From Smittia aterrima (Eukaryota; Arthropoda; Insecta; Diptera; Chironomidae): a DNA stretch of 64,000 bases. The notes beneath the pieces are model-generated. The model had not been told where the DNA came from. It saw only the letters and a list, made by a program, of their open reading frames with translations, and did no database searches. The stretch spans positions 6,758,854 through 6,822,853 of the forward strand of contig CP093830.1 in assembly GCA_033063855.1 (NCBI GenBank), given 5' to 3'. A program made the position numbers and the translations under genes. Shown here one piece after another: positions 11,375 to 23,444 of the stretch. Each line of letters begins with the position of its first letter. Within the stretch, counting starts at the first letter, position 1.

Positions 11375-14300
11375 ATGATTTTCCAGAAGATTGTCTGGTT
11401 CTACTGCATTTTAATTTTGCAAGTAACGTGTCGTGATCCGCCGACTGTGAAAATTAAGGATCAAGGAACGATCATGGGAATGTTCATGAAAATGTATCGG
11501 ACACAAAGTATAGTTGCGTATCTTGGAATTCCTTATGCAATGCCGCCAGTTGGAATGCTTCGGTTTCGTCCTCCAATCGTCGATAATTTGCCTTCTTGGG
11601 ACGGAGTTCGAAATGGATCGATCAGTCAACCAAATTGTTACCAAAACACGAAGCTGCCGAAGCAAAAGCACACGATGGTCTTAAATAAGCTTTTGAACAA
11701 AGTCATGGACTTGGACTCGATGATGATGGATGAGTTCAGCAGTGACCAATACGACGAGGATTGCCTTTACCTCAACATTTTCGTCCCCGACGGTGAGTTG
11801 AACCAGTTTTTCAATTTCAAATCGATTCGCTTCCGCTCGTCGTCCAATGTTTGTCTGGGTTCCTATGCTCTCCATTCCCACCAGGCCCTAAATTCCATGT
11901 AAAAATTATTTGTACATAAAACGGGCATGAAACAATAAACATTCACCGCCGAAAGAAATTCGCTGTTCCCGTGAAAGGAGTTGGCGTGCAATTCAAAGCG
12001 AAAAGAAAATCCAGAGAATCCCCAAACGCCAACTAAAGCGTTTACGTTTAACTAAGGCATTGGGTTAAAATGTCCACGTTCAATGATTTGACTTCCATAA
12101 AAAAAAAGTGGAGAAAGAGAGTTCTAATTGCAAAGTATTATTTTTCATGGCTTTGCACAAATCTATGAAAAATATTTTTCATATTTATTGGAAAATCGAT
12201 GGAATCACTTTTCTTGTTTATGATATTTTTGATTTTTCTTGCTGTGGTTGTTTCATTGAACAAATAAAACCAAGAAACGAAAGTAAAAGTTGATTCATAA
12301 CTTGATAGACATTTTCAAAAGGAGACGCGACATCGCGCGCATTTAATTCTTTTCGGTGACACACACTCAAAGGTTGAGCGTGAATTCGTTGAAGGAGACA
12401 AGATTTTTCATGGAAATCAAGCGTAGAATGAGTTCAATGGCATTCGCTTGGAAACGAAGGACGATTGGGAATTTCGCGAGCTACGTTTGGAAGAAATTCT
12501 TGAAGACACAATCGATATCTTATTTATTTAAATCATGAACAAGTTTGAAGCTTCTTTCCTCAGTCTGCCCTGACTCTAACGATCAAGTGTTGAACGCTTT
12601 CGATTTTTCCCAGATTTTCCTCGCATTTTGTCAATGAACTCATTTTTTATTTAGCTAAATTGAAATCGCGTTTGTATTTGTTCTCTCGCTTGCTCAATGG
12701 AAATGAAAATAAATTCGAAATTGATTTTATATCAACCTAGCTCATCGGAGGGTTGAAATTAGATTGTTGAATGTTATCTGCCACTTTGAATCCACGTTAC
12801 TTCTGTAAACTCGAAACTATTTGTAAAAGTTTTTAATCGAAATCAACTCGAACATGCTTCGAAGGCGAAGTTGATTGCGGTCAACTCACTGCAAGTCCCA
12901 GTTAAATTTAATTTAATTTCCCCATGAGGAAAACTGCGTCGTAAAAGTAAATAACATCGACGATCGGAAAACAACGCGAAAAATTCCAAGTGAACTTCAA
13001 CTGAAGTTGAAAGAAGCCTTCAGGCTTTGCGTGTTCAAGTTTCGCGATACGAAATGAAAAACTTTTCTCAGCGAGTGGTCAAGAAAGTGCCAGAGGCAAA
13101 CGAACAACTAAGAGGTTCATTAACCGTCGGTAACATTGTGCATGCCAAGGAATCCATTCAACCGATTTCACTCAACTTTCCGTCGCAAAACACTTTTTCT
13201 TCGTGCGGGGAAAAACTTTAAACGTCGCTGAAAAATGAGAAAATTTTCCTTCAACGCGGTTAATTCAATGAGTCAATTTGCTTCGTGTGCGGAGAGGTTG
13301 AATAATTGCAACATCCCTCGTTCATTTTCGCTTAATTACCGGCTACAAATTTTCACCGCACGCTCTAATCAAAGCTCGAAAATTTATATCAAAATGTGTC
13401 AGTGTGTCATAAACAGTTCTCCCTTTATAATTTGAGACAATTAGAACTTTTTTATGGTCAGAACGTGATTTGTTGAAATTTAGGGCAAGCGGAAAAGGAA
13501 ATTACAAATGTCCCCAAGTTAATTGCTTTTCAATCTTTACTTCCTTTCTTTCAGGCCCAGCGCCGTCAGGAGGTTACTCAGTTATTGCTTACCTTCACTC
13601 GGGTGACTTTTCAAGCGGAAGTCCTTTCGAAATCAACCCGTTTCAGTTGGTTTTCAAGCAGAAAGTTATTGTCGTTACTATCGCGTACCGACTCAACATT
13701 CTTGGATTCTTTACGACGCTCGATGGTGAGTCACAAGGGAACTTTGGTTTGATGGATCAGTCAGCAGCTTTGTTCTGGATTAAAAAGAATATCAAAGCGT
13801 TTGGTGGAGATGAAGAGAATGTGACGTTGATGGGACATGGAAGTGGAGCGACAAGCGTTTGCATTCACTTAACATCGAAAGATTGGTCTGAAGATATTTT
13901 TCACAAGGCGATCATAATGAGCGGAACTTCGCTTAGTTCAACGAATATTCGTCCCGCCTCGTATTACGCGAAAGCCGTTGACAGAACCGCTCATGCGTTC
14001 TCTTGCTTCCGTAGACCAACTTCACTCTTCATCGACTGTCTTCGAAATGTCGGCGCAAAGTTCCTCGTCGAGAATGCTCCCGATCAACATTGGGGACCAA
14101 TTCTCGACGAAGGTTTGAGTAACGTGACAGTTCCTTTCATCGCTGACGATCCGGAAATGTTAATCGAGCATGGACATTTAAGAAAAATTCCAATTCTCAC
14201 CGGCTTCACGAACATGGAAGAAGCTTACGATCTGATTGCCGAAGACATGGTCGAGAACGGCATTTCAATAGAACTTTATGAGTCGATGATTAATGAGATC

Positions 14301-14996
14301 GTCTCAAATGATTTCGCGCGATACGAGAACAACGACACAATGTGCGCCGGAAACAATCAAGTCGCTATGGAAGCCGTGAACTTTCTTTACAAACCTTATC
14401 CACCAACGGAAGACAAACTAATGTTGCGGAATTTCTACTTAAACTTTCTTAACGACCGAAAGTATTTGGCACCAACGATTGGATTAGCGGCACGCATGTC
14501 GATGCAAGCTGATACGTTCGTTTATCGATTTGACTTGAAGCCACGAACGATGATTGACATTCCAGAGGATGTTGGAGTTCCTCACGGCTTCGAGCAGATT
14601 TTTCTTTGGGGTTTGCCTTACTGGGGAACTCAGAACGACATCACATGGGACAATGCTGATAAGCGAGTGAGCGATATCATTATGACGATGTGGGCAAACT
14701 TCGCAAAGTACACAAACCCAACTCATCTCGGTGTCTACATCAAATGGGACAACTTCACGCATGAGAATCCCAGCATTTTAATCATCGATCGGTCGTTCAA
14801 CATGAGCGACTTTAAATCGTTGAATCATCACGCAATAAAGTTTTGGAACGAGTATTACCCGAGCGTCCTAACTTTTGCCACATCCTGTTGCAACATGACA
14901 GACTCAGCGGGAATGAGAACCGCAGTTGTTTCCAATCGCTTCACATTAACCTTAAGCTTGATACTGCTGTACGGAGGGCTTAAGTACAAAATCTAG
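11375..14996 (+). CDS. Cholinesterase-like protein without the catalytic serine (secreted or membrane-anchored)
   Basis: Two exons, 11375-11792 and 13555-14996, joined in phase 1 over a 1.76 kb intron, give 619 residues. The ATG at 11375 opens directly into a signal peptide (about 1-19, MIFQKIVWFYCILILQVTC). The alpha/beta-hydrolase fold of the type-B carboxylesterase family is clear: YLGIPYAMPPVG, EDCLYLNIFVP, GNFGLMDQ, ALFWIKKNIKAFGGDEENVTLMG. The nucleophile elbow, normally GESAGA, reads GHGSGA at 233-238, so the serine position is glycine 235. The triad histidine (H483, VPHGFEQIF) and an acidic residue near 361 remain. Loss of the serine is shared with neuroligin, glutactin, gliotactin and neurotactin, which act in adhesion. 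Neuroligins and gliotactin end in a single-pass helix with a long cytoplasmic tail. Here the protein ends with a hydrophobic run at about 602-615 and only a few residues after it, as in GPI-anchor signals. An adhesion or binding role is inference. I cannot name a one-to-one orthologue. Confidence 0.85.
11793..13554 (+). other. Large intron of the cholinesterase-like gene
   Basis: The donor GTGAGT follows the codon split in VPDG, and the acceptor (TTTCTTTCAG) precedes GPAPSGG. Both sides leave phase 1. No exon or nested gene could be supported inside; the open frames at 13027-13435 look like noise. Confidence 0.7.
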
Positions 14997-16203
14997 ATAT
15001 CTCAAACTTAATCTTTAAATAAATTGATTGATGTATAAATAATTAAGTTGAGCTGTTCAATCATAAAGAGCCCTCTTTGATGTTTTGTATAGAAAAAAAT
15101 TGGAATGACGAAGCAAATTCACTGCGCATCGCTCTGTAAATAGCGACACGGTTTAAGTTGCAATTGATTGTATAATTAATGATCTAAAGGAAAAGTTTTG
15201 TAAAGGAAAAAAAAAGTTTTCTTATTTTCCGCAGAAATCGAAGGAATTCCATTGCATAGCTAGTTGATAATTTAATAAATTGGCAGACTAATGGTCAACA
15301 GTCAAGAATGAGTGAAAAGTTAGCGTGATAATTCTCCTTCGCCGGGTGAAAAATCTGGGTCATTACAACTCCATCGCTCAGTCATAATTTAGTTTTCGGG
15401 GGAAGTTCAGTAAATTCGTATGTGTATAAAGTCAAAAGTGAATCATGAACTGAAATATTTTAGTTTGCAAACACGACACACCAAAAAGAGAAACGGAAAA
15501 AGGAAAATTGTTTAAGGAATGATATCTTAGATACGAAAAAAAAAATTACAATAACAGTCGCGTAGCAAGGAGAGTGGTGTCGAATGCTTTCATGATTTTG
15601 TTTTTCATGCTTCTAATGGAATGAAAAGTTGTAAATACTTTTGACGAAACTGTATAAATAAAGAAGGTTAATTATATTTAACATTTTTAGTTTTGAACTA
15701 TCGTCTTTCAGAATAGCGCGATCCAAAGGCGTTAAAAGCGAGACCTTCAAAGCGAAATATCACGATTTATTTTCATCTTTCCACGAAAATTTTTCGGACG
15801 AAGGACATTTGCATGAAAGTTTTAGAATTTCTGAGTAATTGAGTCCTTGAATATATTTTCTTTCTCGACGCCTTTCATATTCATGTCGCGATAAAGACGT
15901 CAAAAGTATCCTTGAAGGAAAGCAAATTCGTGATTTGCTTGATGCGAGAATTTGGCTGTCAAGGCTTTCACAACATGAGACCTCAAGTTTAAATGGTCAA
16001 ATTATTTAATCATCTTGAGGATCTCCTTGAATCCTTCAGAAGGCGAAAGACGATTTACAAGTTTTGCTCTGAAAACTAATCAAGAATGAATTATCTAACC
16101 GGCAAATTTATTTTCTTTTCTTATATTTTTATTTGATAAAAACGATAATCCCAAAGTGTCTTCTACATTCACTCGATCATTGCAAACATCTCATCACAAC
16201 CAG
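14997..16203. other. Convergent intergenic region between the cholinesterase-like gene and PET117
   Basis: Two genes end towards each other here. AATAAA at 15018-15023 fits the plus-strand gene. AATAAA on the minus strand (16112 down to 16107) fits PET117. No other coding signal is seen in this AT-rich 1.2 kb. Confidence 0.6.
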
Positions 16204-16503
16204 CTAAGTCTCTAGCGCAAGATTCTGTTTCTCTTCTCGTCTCAATATTTTCTCTAATTCCTTCTGTTGCTGAAGATTGTAGGTGTTCATCGTCTTGTTC
16301 ATCTCTTGTTGCACTTGCTGTCTCTCGATGTCTCTGACGAGTCCTTTCTTTAAATTTTGTCTAAAATTGAAAATTAGAAACTAAATTGAACATTTTCAAA
16401 TTAAATATTACCGATCACTGTTCTGCTTGAGATGAACGTAAGCGATGGTGGAGACTGTTGCTATACAGCAAGACGAGAACACAATTTTTGATGTCAAGCT
16501 CAT
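16204..16503 (-). CDS. PET117-like mitochondrial cytochrome c oxidase assembly factor
   Basis: Two short exons on the minus strand, 16503-16412 and 16360-16204, joined in phase 2 across a 51-base intron, encode about 82 residues. PET117 is a small mitochondrial inner-membrane-associated protein needed for assembly of complex IV, acting with PET100 and the heme A pathway. The sequence starts MSLTSKIVFSSCCIATVST, a hydrophobic N-terminal segment. It continues with IAYVHLKQNSDRQNLKKGL and VRDIERQ, the family's conserved core (human: VHVKQ, then a gap, then GVIRDIERQ). A charged, helical C-terminal tail follows. The length equals that of human PET117. Each exon is too short to stand out as an open frame, so I assembled it from both. 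Its start faces the SARA start across only 213 bases. Confidence 0.88.
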
Positions 16504-16716
16504 CTTCCTTATTTAATTCAATATTTTTAGTTTTCTTTAAAATTCTGGTTTGTTTGCATTTTTTTAAGCGGCTTCGACTTTCACATCGACGTTGGATTCA
16601 ACAATCATCAGTAATCAGTGAAATGTTTTTGTGAATCATTCAAAGTGTAATTTTGAAAAATTACGAGATTTAGCCAGATTTCTTTATAAATTCGTTCTTT
16701 ATAAATTTGTCAAACG
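16504..16716. promoter_or_regulatory. Probable bidirectional promoter of PET117-like gene and SARA
   Basis: Only 213 bases separate the two divergent start codons, so promoters and both 5' UTRs must fit here unless the transcripts overlap or have distant upstream exons. No TATA box in an expected place was certain. The call rests on geometry. Confidence 0.55.
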
Positions 16717-19700
16717 ATGGATAAGCAGCAGGTCTTTCTTGCGAACAATATTTTCGACATTGATAGCGCTTTAGATAGACTTGAAGAGAATTTATTCACG
16801 AGCAGTGAATCCGAAGCAATTAACACAGAAAGTCAACAGCAAAAAGTGGACATTTCTACGCATCAACACAAAGACTTTGAGGAGAATGGAAATACGACTT
16901 TGTCTGAAGTGACAGAAACGTTTGACGAGAGCATAAGTAATTCTTTGTGAATGATCAATTTAGAATTTTGGATTAAACTAGTTTCATCAATTTTAGGATT
17001 TTCAGAATCACAAACGGAAAAGGTTGTTGACTCCTTTACTGACACAGGCGAGGACGACGTGATAACATCAGAGATTCTTGACAATGGCGTGACCCAAACG
17101 ATATCAGCGACATCGTTTAGTGTTAACGATAAATCATCGGATTCCGTTTCTTCCGACTCATCAGACTCTGAAGATTCTTCAAACTCTAGTGACATCAATA
17201 AACACAAAGAAATTTCATCACAGGTCACAACAAACAACGATAACGAAGAGTCGAAGCGTCTTCTTATCAGCGATGATTCATCTTACCAACAAGACGAGAC
17301 GTCTAACCAAAAGGAAGATCCAATTGATGATCAGCCAGTAACAACAGATCTTACACTAACAAAAACTGTTGAATTGACAGAGAATGAACTCGATCCCGAG
17401 CCAGATCCTGTTGAGATAAACGTTCCAGAACAAGAGTCAGAACCAAAAACATTCAACGTCGTTCGACAGGAAATTCCGCAACCAATGGAAATGGTAAGAC
17501 AAGTCGAAGAGGTAAACGACGTTAAAGAAATGTCGCTTAACAATTTCGAATCAACGATGGATGACATCTCCGATGCTGAGCTTGAGAGCCTCGAGCATGA
17601 ATTAGAAGATCTGGTTGCTATAGCTGAACTGAATGTTGAGAAGATTCATTGTGAAGCTGCTCTCAAATCATTGGAAGAATCCGTTGAGAAAACAGAAGAA
17701 GTTAAAGAAGAGAATGCAGAGGCAGCTGTTGTGATAACTCCGATTGAACCAGAGACAGGAGAACCGGAAGAAACTCTGAAAGAACCAGTTGTGGATTTGA
17801 CACAAGAAGCTGTGAAACCCGAAGATATATCTGAAATCCAAGAAATTTCTGTTGTTTCCGAAAATGTGACAGAACAAAGAGAATCGTCTGTTTCGGAAGC
17901 TCAAGAAGCTGTTGAGCCAAGCAATGTTGAGGAGGCAGCAGCAATAACTGAACACGATCCTGTTCTTTCAACAAGCTCCACAGATGAGTCAGCTTCAATT
18001 CAAAATCTTCCATCTCAGTCAAACGAAGACTTTTCCATCAACGAATCAAATTCAACTGGAAGTTTAACTTCTGCGCCTGACTTAGGAAGAGTTCCTCCTT
18101 ATTGGATTCCTGATGAGGCAACGCATCAGTGCATGCATTGTGATACGAAATTCTCCATAATCAAGCGACGACATCACTGCAGAGCTTGTGGTCTTTTACT
18201 CTGCTCGAGTTGTTGCAGTGAAAAGTTCCATCTTCACTATCTCGGAACTGAAGGAAGAATCTGCAAAACTTGTCTTGAGACGCTCGTGAAAACGCAGCAG
18301 CAACAAGCTAACCAGCCGAGAAATCCAAACCCTGCCAATCCGATGGAGTATTGTTCGACTTTACCACCTCAACAGCAAGTCAGCCCAGGAACCGTTCAAC
18401 CTCCAACAGTAATGGTGCCGTCAGGAGTGTTAAAGCGAGGGCCACGATCATCAGAAAGAAAGAGCGTAATCTTCAGCGATGGGATTCGTCCTGGGACTGA
18501 TTTTGATGAGCCAACGAGTAGCTCAAGAGCTGTTCCTGATAAGCCACCAAAGTTTAACATGCCTCAACTTAATGACAAGAACAACAGCTTCATAGGAGAG
18601 GGTCTTCATAACCTTCCGCCTGTTCTGCATAATGAGAGTGAATTCAAGTTTGTCGATAATAATCTGACGTTGCTTCAAAGGCTTCGTCAGGAAGAATTGA
18701 AATTCGCAATCAACAAGAACTTTTATGTTATTGTTAAGATCGTCACTCGTGAGTTCTTCAAATTTTTATTTCAAAATAATTTCTAATTTAAATTTTTCTT
18801 TTAAAGTTTCTTGCTGCACTAACAAAACCGTGATCAACTTCGCAACGAAGGGACTTCTATCTGTTCGACAAGATGAAATCTTGATTCTTCTTGAATTGAA
18901 CGACGACATGGTTCGATTACCGAAAGAAGTATTTCTGCATTTGAATGGAATTTATGCGCAAGCGGATAAAAGTAACACAATCATCAAGGAATACGGATAC
19001 AGCCAAGCATCAACTAATACGTTTTTAGGAGCTTTTGGAGGTGAGTTCGATGAAGTCATGAGATGAGTTTCGATATTAATTTATTTCTTTAAGGTTTCTT
19101 ATACATCAAGCCAAGCTTCCAGTGCCAACAATCTCTCACGCTTCCAGAGAATCCATATTTAATCGGCCTATTAGTTCATAAATGGGAAATCGTAAGTTTC
19201 AAATCATTTGAAGTCATTGCGTCTTTACAAATTTCATTTTCAGCCTTGGATGAGACTGTTTCCACTTCGTTTAATTCTCCGACTTGGTGCACTTTATCGC
19301 TATTACCCAACGCCAATTCTTTCAAACGTCAATCGTGAACCAGTCTTTGCTGAAATTGGAAATACTGTTATGAATTTCCTTGTCGACTTCCGCAATTTCT
19401 CGTATACGATTGACATTATCAAAGGACTGAACATTCACATGGAAGAACGTAAAACATCAGTTTTCATTCCCAAGAACCGTTATGATCAAATCATGAAAGT
19501 CATTAACAACTCAACTGATCAGTAAGTTAAATAAACTTCAACGAGAAATCGTTTTTTAATAAATTTCTTCTCTTTTAGTCTTCTCGCATTTGGAGGTGAC
19601 TTTAGTAAGCAAGCGGATGGTCACTTAGTTTGCATCCAAAACATCGATTCAGGATCTTCCGAGTCACTTTCATACTCAACACAAGCGATCAACATTCAAG

Positions 19701-20468
19701 GACAAAATCGAATAAGAACTGGAGCAAGTTTCCTTATTCTCAATGGAGCTCTGAAGAGCTCGAGTGGCTTGAAAGCGAAATGCAGTATCGTCGAAGATGG
19801 GCTGATGATTCAAATATCTTCAACAAAAATGCAAAGCGTTCGCGATGCTTTAAAAGCCATGAAGGATGTTGAGATTCCTTGTGGGCCTATCGACGAATCA
19901 CAGAAAGAAGCAGAGGAAAGTGTCTCGATTGAGTGGGTCGCTGACGACGTAAGCTTCAATATTGGAGTCTTGTCGCCGATTGACAATCAAAAATTGGAGG
20001 GAAAGGAAAGTATTCGAACGAGACTTGACATTACCACAACGAATCATACAAAAATGATTCGATGGAGCGAAGTTTTCTTATTAGAAACTGACGACGACGT
20101 TGGCCACCTGAACGACGATCACCTGAACTATTCAAAGCTTGCCGAGTCCATTGCAAGAGCGAGTGGAAATGCACTTCTTCCTTTCTTAGATCTTATGGCG
20201 GTTAGTCAACCTAAAATCGGCATTCGTGTTACTCTAGGAGAAAATGTAATTAACAAAGTTGATTCAACCGTTTCATGTTAATAACTTTCTTTTAATTTAT
20301 TCGCAGATTAAATATTTAGCAGGTTCTAATGGAGTTATGTTATCACCAATTTATATGAATGCGCTAGACAACGAACTCATTGGAGTAATTCATAGACAAG
20401 CGTCGAGCATGGGACGAAGTGATGCGAACATGACGATCGAGTTGATCTTCTATATCTTAAACAAATAA
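16717..20468 (+). CDS. Sara: SARA / ZFYVE9-like FYVE-domain endosomal Smad anchor
   Basis: Seven coding exons: 16717-16936, 16997-18748, 18807-19040, 19094-19191, 19244-19521, 19579-20245 and 20307-20468. Phases agree throughout and give about 1136 residues. SARA sits on early endosomes, where it presents Smads to TGF-beta/activin receptors and marks endosomes in asymmetric division. The FYVE domain (about 440-505) has the WIPD motif with W443, the RRHHCRACG phosphoinositide-binding motif at 464-472, and the CxxC zinc pairs. Upstream lies a long acidic, Glu/Ser-rich disordered region. Downstream is the globular SARA C-terminal domain (for example NFATKGLLSVRQDEILILLE and IHRQASSMGRSDANMTIELI). 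A proline- and serine-rich stretch after FYVE is where family members carry the Smad-binding region, but I could not delimit it. Exon 2 has two in-frame acceptors nine bases apart (16997 or 17006). AATAAA at 20580-20585 is the likely polyadenylation signal. Confidence 0.95.
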
Positions 20469-21584
20469 TCCTTTTCCCTTTATCTCTCGCTTCGTTCGTC
20501 TTATTTTTCATGAAAGATATCAAGGGTTGGTCCCTTTAAGCAGAGAAATGTAATATTTGTTTATCAGAAAGCTATCAGAAATAAATCAAATGGACGTATG
20601 TTGTTACTAAAGCTGTTACTGTACAGAACTTAAATGTCTTTGTGCTCGCTTCGTCGTTTTATCAGACACGAAAATTCTTTCTTACACAAATGAAGTTTTT
20701 CTTCAGCTCACGCGAACTTATGATGACGCTTCAAACATTTTTTTGCTTCTTTTCTCTTCTTCTCCATTCTTCTTTCAGTTGACTTCGATCGTTTGTAAAA
20801 GAAAGTAATCTCAGTCATATCGTAAGCTTAATTTAAGAGGTAAACAATGTTTTCAACGCTTTTTTCAACGAAACGAAAATATTTGAGACAAATAAAAGTT
20901 ATTTGAGGTGATTTCGTGACTAATTGATAACAAAACTTGAGAAATGAGTTGGCGTGAGAAGTTTTATGAATTTCTCATAAGATCGCGTTCGAGTTTTCAA
21001 TTTTAACCCTGAACTAAGAACTCCATACGATCATCGCTAATTAATAATTGGGTGTGGTGATGTTGCGATCTATCAATGGATTTAATTAAAACTATCAAAC
21101 ACTTTGCAACTGCGTGGGAAAGCGTCAATTCATTCAAATCAAGTGAAGTGGAGGAATTTCTTAGATCGCCAGTTTTATGTTTACCGTTAAAGCTTGTTTG
21201 ATAAAGCGAGAATTGTACATCGCAATGGATTCCCTTTTACGGCTTCTTTCAACCAAATGAAGAAGGTTGAAGAAAATGGAAATAGGAGAAGTTGAGAATG
21301 TAAACAAAAGCGGAAGACGAGAAATTCGAATTGTAGCACGCACTGCGTTCTGTTGTCCATATGCGTCATTTCATGGAATATCGAACGTCGATGATTAATG
21401 CAAAGCGATAAGATCGCGATAAAACAACATTATTGTCTGCTCATTGAGAAGAAATAATTGAGAACACTTGACATTCGTTATCATTTCGCGGTCACGCGAA
21501 AGAAGAAAAAATCTTATCTCAAATAATTTTTTCTAAAATTGCTGAATTCATTTTAAATCTTTTGTCAGTTTCGCAGTTATAACA
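20469..21584. other. Spacer between SARA and the small membrane protein gene
   Basis: The left part is the SARA 3' UTR. The rest is AT-rich and presumably holds the promoter of the next gene. Open frames on the minus strand at 21161-21369 show no domain. Nothing further is seen. Confidence 0.5.
20580..20585 (+). terminator. Candidate polyadenylation signal of SARA
   Basis: AATAAA about 110 bases after the SARA stop codon at 20466-20468. Confidence 0.45.
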
Positions 21585-21861
21585 ATGAAAGCTTTGTGGT
21601 TCATCATTTGGTTGATCATTTTATTGGTCTTCTCCTTCTGGATCGCCGGATTCTTGGCCTTCATCTACATCATTTTATATCCTATCACCGTTTGTATTCC
21701 AGCGTTGAGTGTAAGTTATCTTCGTCGAGCGATCCTTGAATTTTATTTTTCTCACGCTTTTTTTTTGAACTCCACAGACCGTGACGGATTTCCTCCTCAA
21801 ATGCATTCAGTTCCCGAAGTATTGCGCGGAGAACATGATGAACGGAACTCCATTGTTCTAA
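21585..21861 (+). CDS. Small hydrophobic protein, 69 residues, unknown function
   Basis: Two exons, 21585-21710 and 21778-21861, meet in phase 0 across a 67-base intron with good splice signals (AGT|GTAAGT, CCACAG|ACC). The protein starts MKALWFIIWLIILLVFSFWI. Residues 4-42 form one long or two closely spaced membrane segments. A short Cys-containing tail follows, with FLLKCIQFPKYCAENMMNG at 48-66. The intron removes a sequence whose read-through would otherwise change the C-terminus. The tail pattern FP.YCA.NM..G reminds me of small uncharacterised proteins of arthropods, but I cannot name a family. Two AATAAA signals, at 21949-21954 and 21957-21962, support a real transcript. The function is unknown; a small integral membrane protein is the most that can be said. 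Confidence 0.75.
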
Positions 21862-21948
21862 TTACTTGCTAGTCATCCCGCTAGTTGCACACTTTGTCTT
21901 CACATGCACTTGACTCAACGTTTTTTTTATCAAGAAATTATGTAACGT

Positions 21949-21962
21949 AATAAAGAAATAAA
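21949..21962 (+). terminator. Tandem polyadenylation signals of the small membrane protein gene
   Basis: Two overlapping-range AATAAA motifs lie 88 bases after the stop codon, followed by T-rich sequence. Confidence 0.5.
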
Positions 21963-22506
21963 CTTTTATCTGTAAACTTTCAAACTTCAAAAGAATTTAT
22001 TGTCGTTGCTAATCGCGATAAAGTAAATTCCGCGGATTGAACAAAAGACTTTCTTATCTATTTCAGATTTTTATTTTATTGATATTTTGTTTCTATTTCT
22101 GTTTTATTGATGTATTACGTGATTGTTTAATTAATAGATCTATTTGTACATATTTGAATGCTTCTCCTCTTCTTTATTTAATTCTTAAGCATTTTATCTC
22201 TTCGCTCCAATCAATTTTCAACTAAACGTTCGCGACAAAATGTTGTTATCGGTCGGTCGAGAGTAATCAGAAAAACTATTTTTGTTTTCAGATTCGTTTC
22301 GTTTTATTTACAACATTTCAGTGCTTTGATGTAAGGAAAATGATGAAAGTTGAAAATAATAGCAAATAAATTCTAGCATTAAACATAATAAGATCAGAAA
22401 ATAAATGATCATGGAAGCGTAACAAAGCATCGCGCTTCTATGATCAGGACGTTTTTTGATTTGAAATAAAATTCGAACGATCCAATCACGATAATTTTTT
22501 ACTTTG

Positions 22507-22632
22507 GATCAGAGCTTTTCACTTTCTAGACTTGAAACTCATTGGATGAGAAATATGTTTGATGAAATAAAAATGAGACAATCGTAATTAAAAAACAAAG
22601 TTTCAAGTCTAGTCATTGAGTAGTCTCTGATC
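22507..22632. repeat. Long interrupted inverted repeat able to form a hairpin
   Basis: The inner arms are a perfect 14-base pair: CTAGACTTGAAACT at 22526-22539 and its complement at 22599-22612. An outer perfect 8-base pair lies at 22507-22514 and 22625-22632, separated by an 11/12-base internal loop. The terminal loop is about 59 bases. A third small hairpin follows at once, with 8-base arms at 22637-22644 and 22652-22659. The nesting is more than I would expect by chance in AT-rich DNA, but this has not been computed. Confidence 0.6.
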
Positions 22633-23444
22633 AGCAAGCTTTCTTTAATAGAGAAAGCTCTCTTTCTTTTTTTAATATCTCTCCTTTCTTGTAAGATGAA
22701 AAACTAAACGATGGATGATGAAAAAACTATTCGATAAAATAAAATTATGATGAAAAGCGTAAACATAATTAAAATTGATAACTTCGAATTGGAAGATCGA
22801 TGAAAATGAAGATGAAAATTGCACTAAAAACTATCATTTCTTGCGTAAAAATCAAATAAAACTTAAGCCCCTGATACAGAAAAAGTTTTTTGCTTTATAA
22901 ATTGTGTAACATTTTCAATGTTTCGTTCCCAGATTTTTGCATCACGACATTTTAAAAGAAGCTTTTCGTCGCCGAATCCCAACAGATCATAAATATTTCT
23001 CTCCTCTTTGAGAAGAAAACTCTTGCAACGTTCGCTTTCTAAACTTAATTTTTCGATTTAATTTTTCACGTGAGAAAAAAAATGAAAAGCAAATAATTCT
23101 AATCGAAAGAAAATGAAAAATGCCAATCAACGAATGCCGAGAGAGATTGATTCGAGAATGCCTCGTCTGCCCCGCGTAAATCACTAAACTTCTATTTTTT
23201 CCGCTAACAACAACGTTATCTTCAATATTAAAGTGAGAAGCGACACCTCAGCAGATGACGCCCCACGCATAACTTAATTTACTTTCTATCCTCACTTATT
23301 GTTTTGCCGAAGTTTCTTCCTCTTTTTTCTTTTCTTTTTTTGATAAAACTAATTCAATTATCGCCTGTTACGTCATCAAAATACTTTTCTCTTACGTCTA
23401 CTTGTGGTGTTAACCAATCATGATTGCGGATCTCGCAAACCATT

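Larger units (their letters stand above)
21862..23444. other. Convergent region, probably including the psq 3' UTR
   Basis: This lies between the 3' ends of the small membrane protein gene and psq. A minus-strand AATAAA (22308 down to 22303) would give psq a 3' UTR of about 1.1 kb covering the hairpin at 22507-22632. Open frames at 22037-22225 and 22987-23184 look like noise. Confidence 0.45.
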
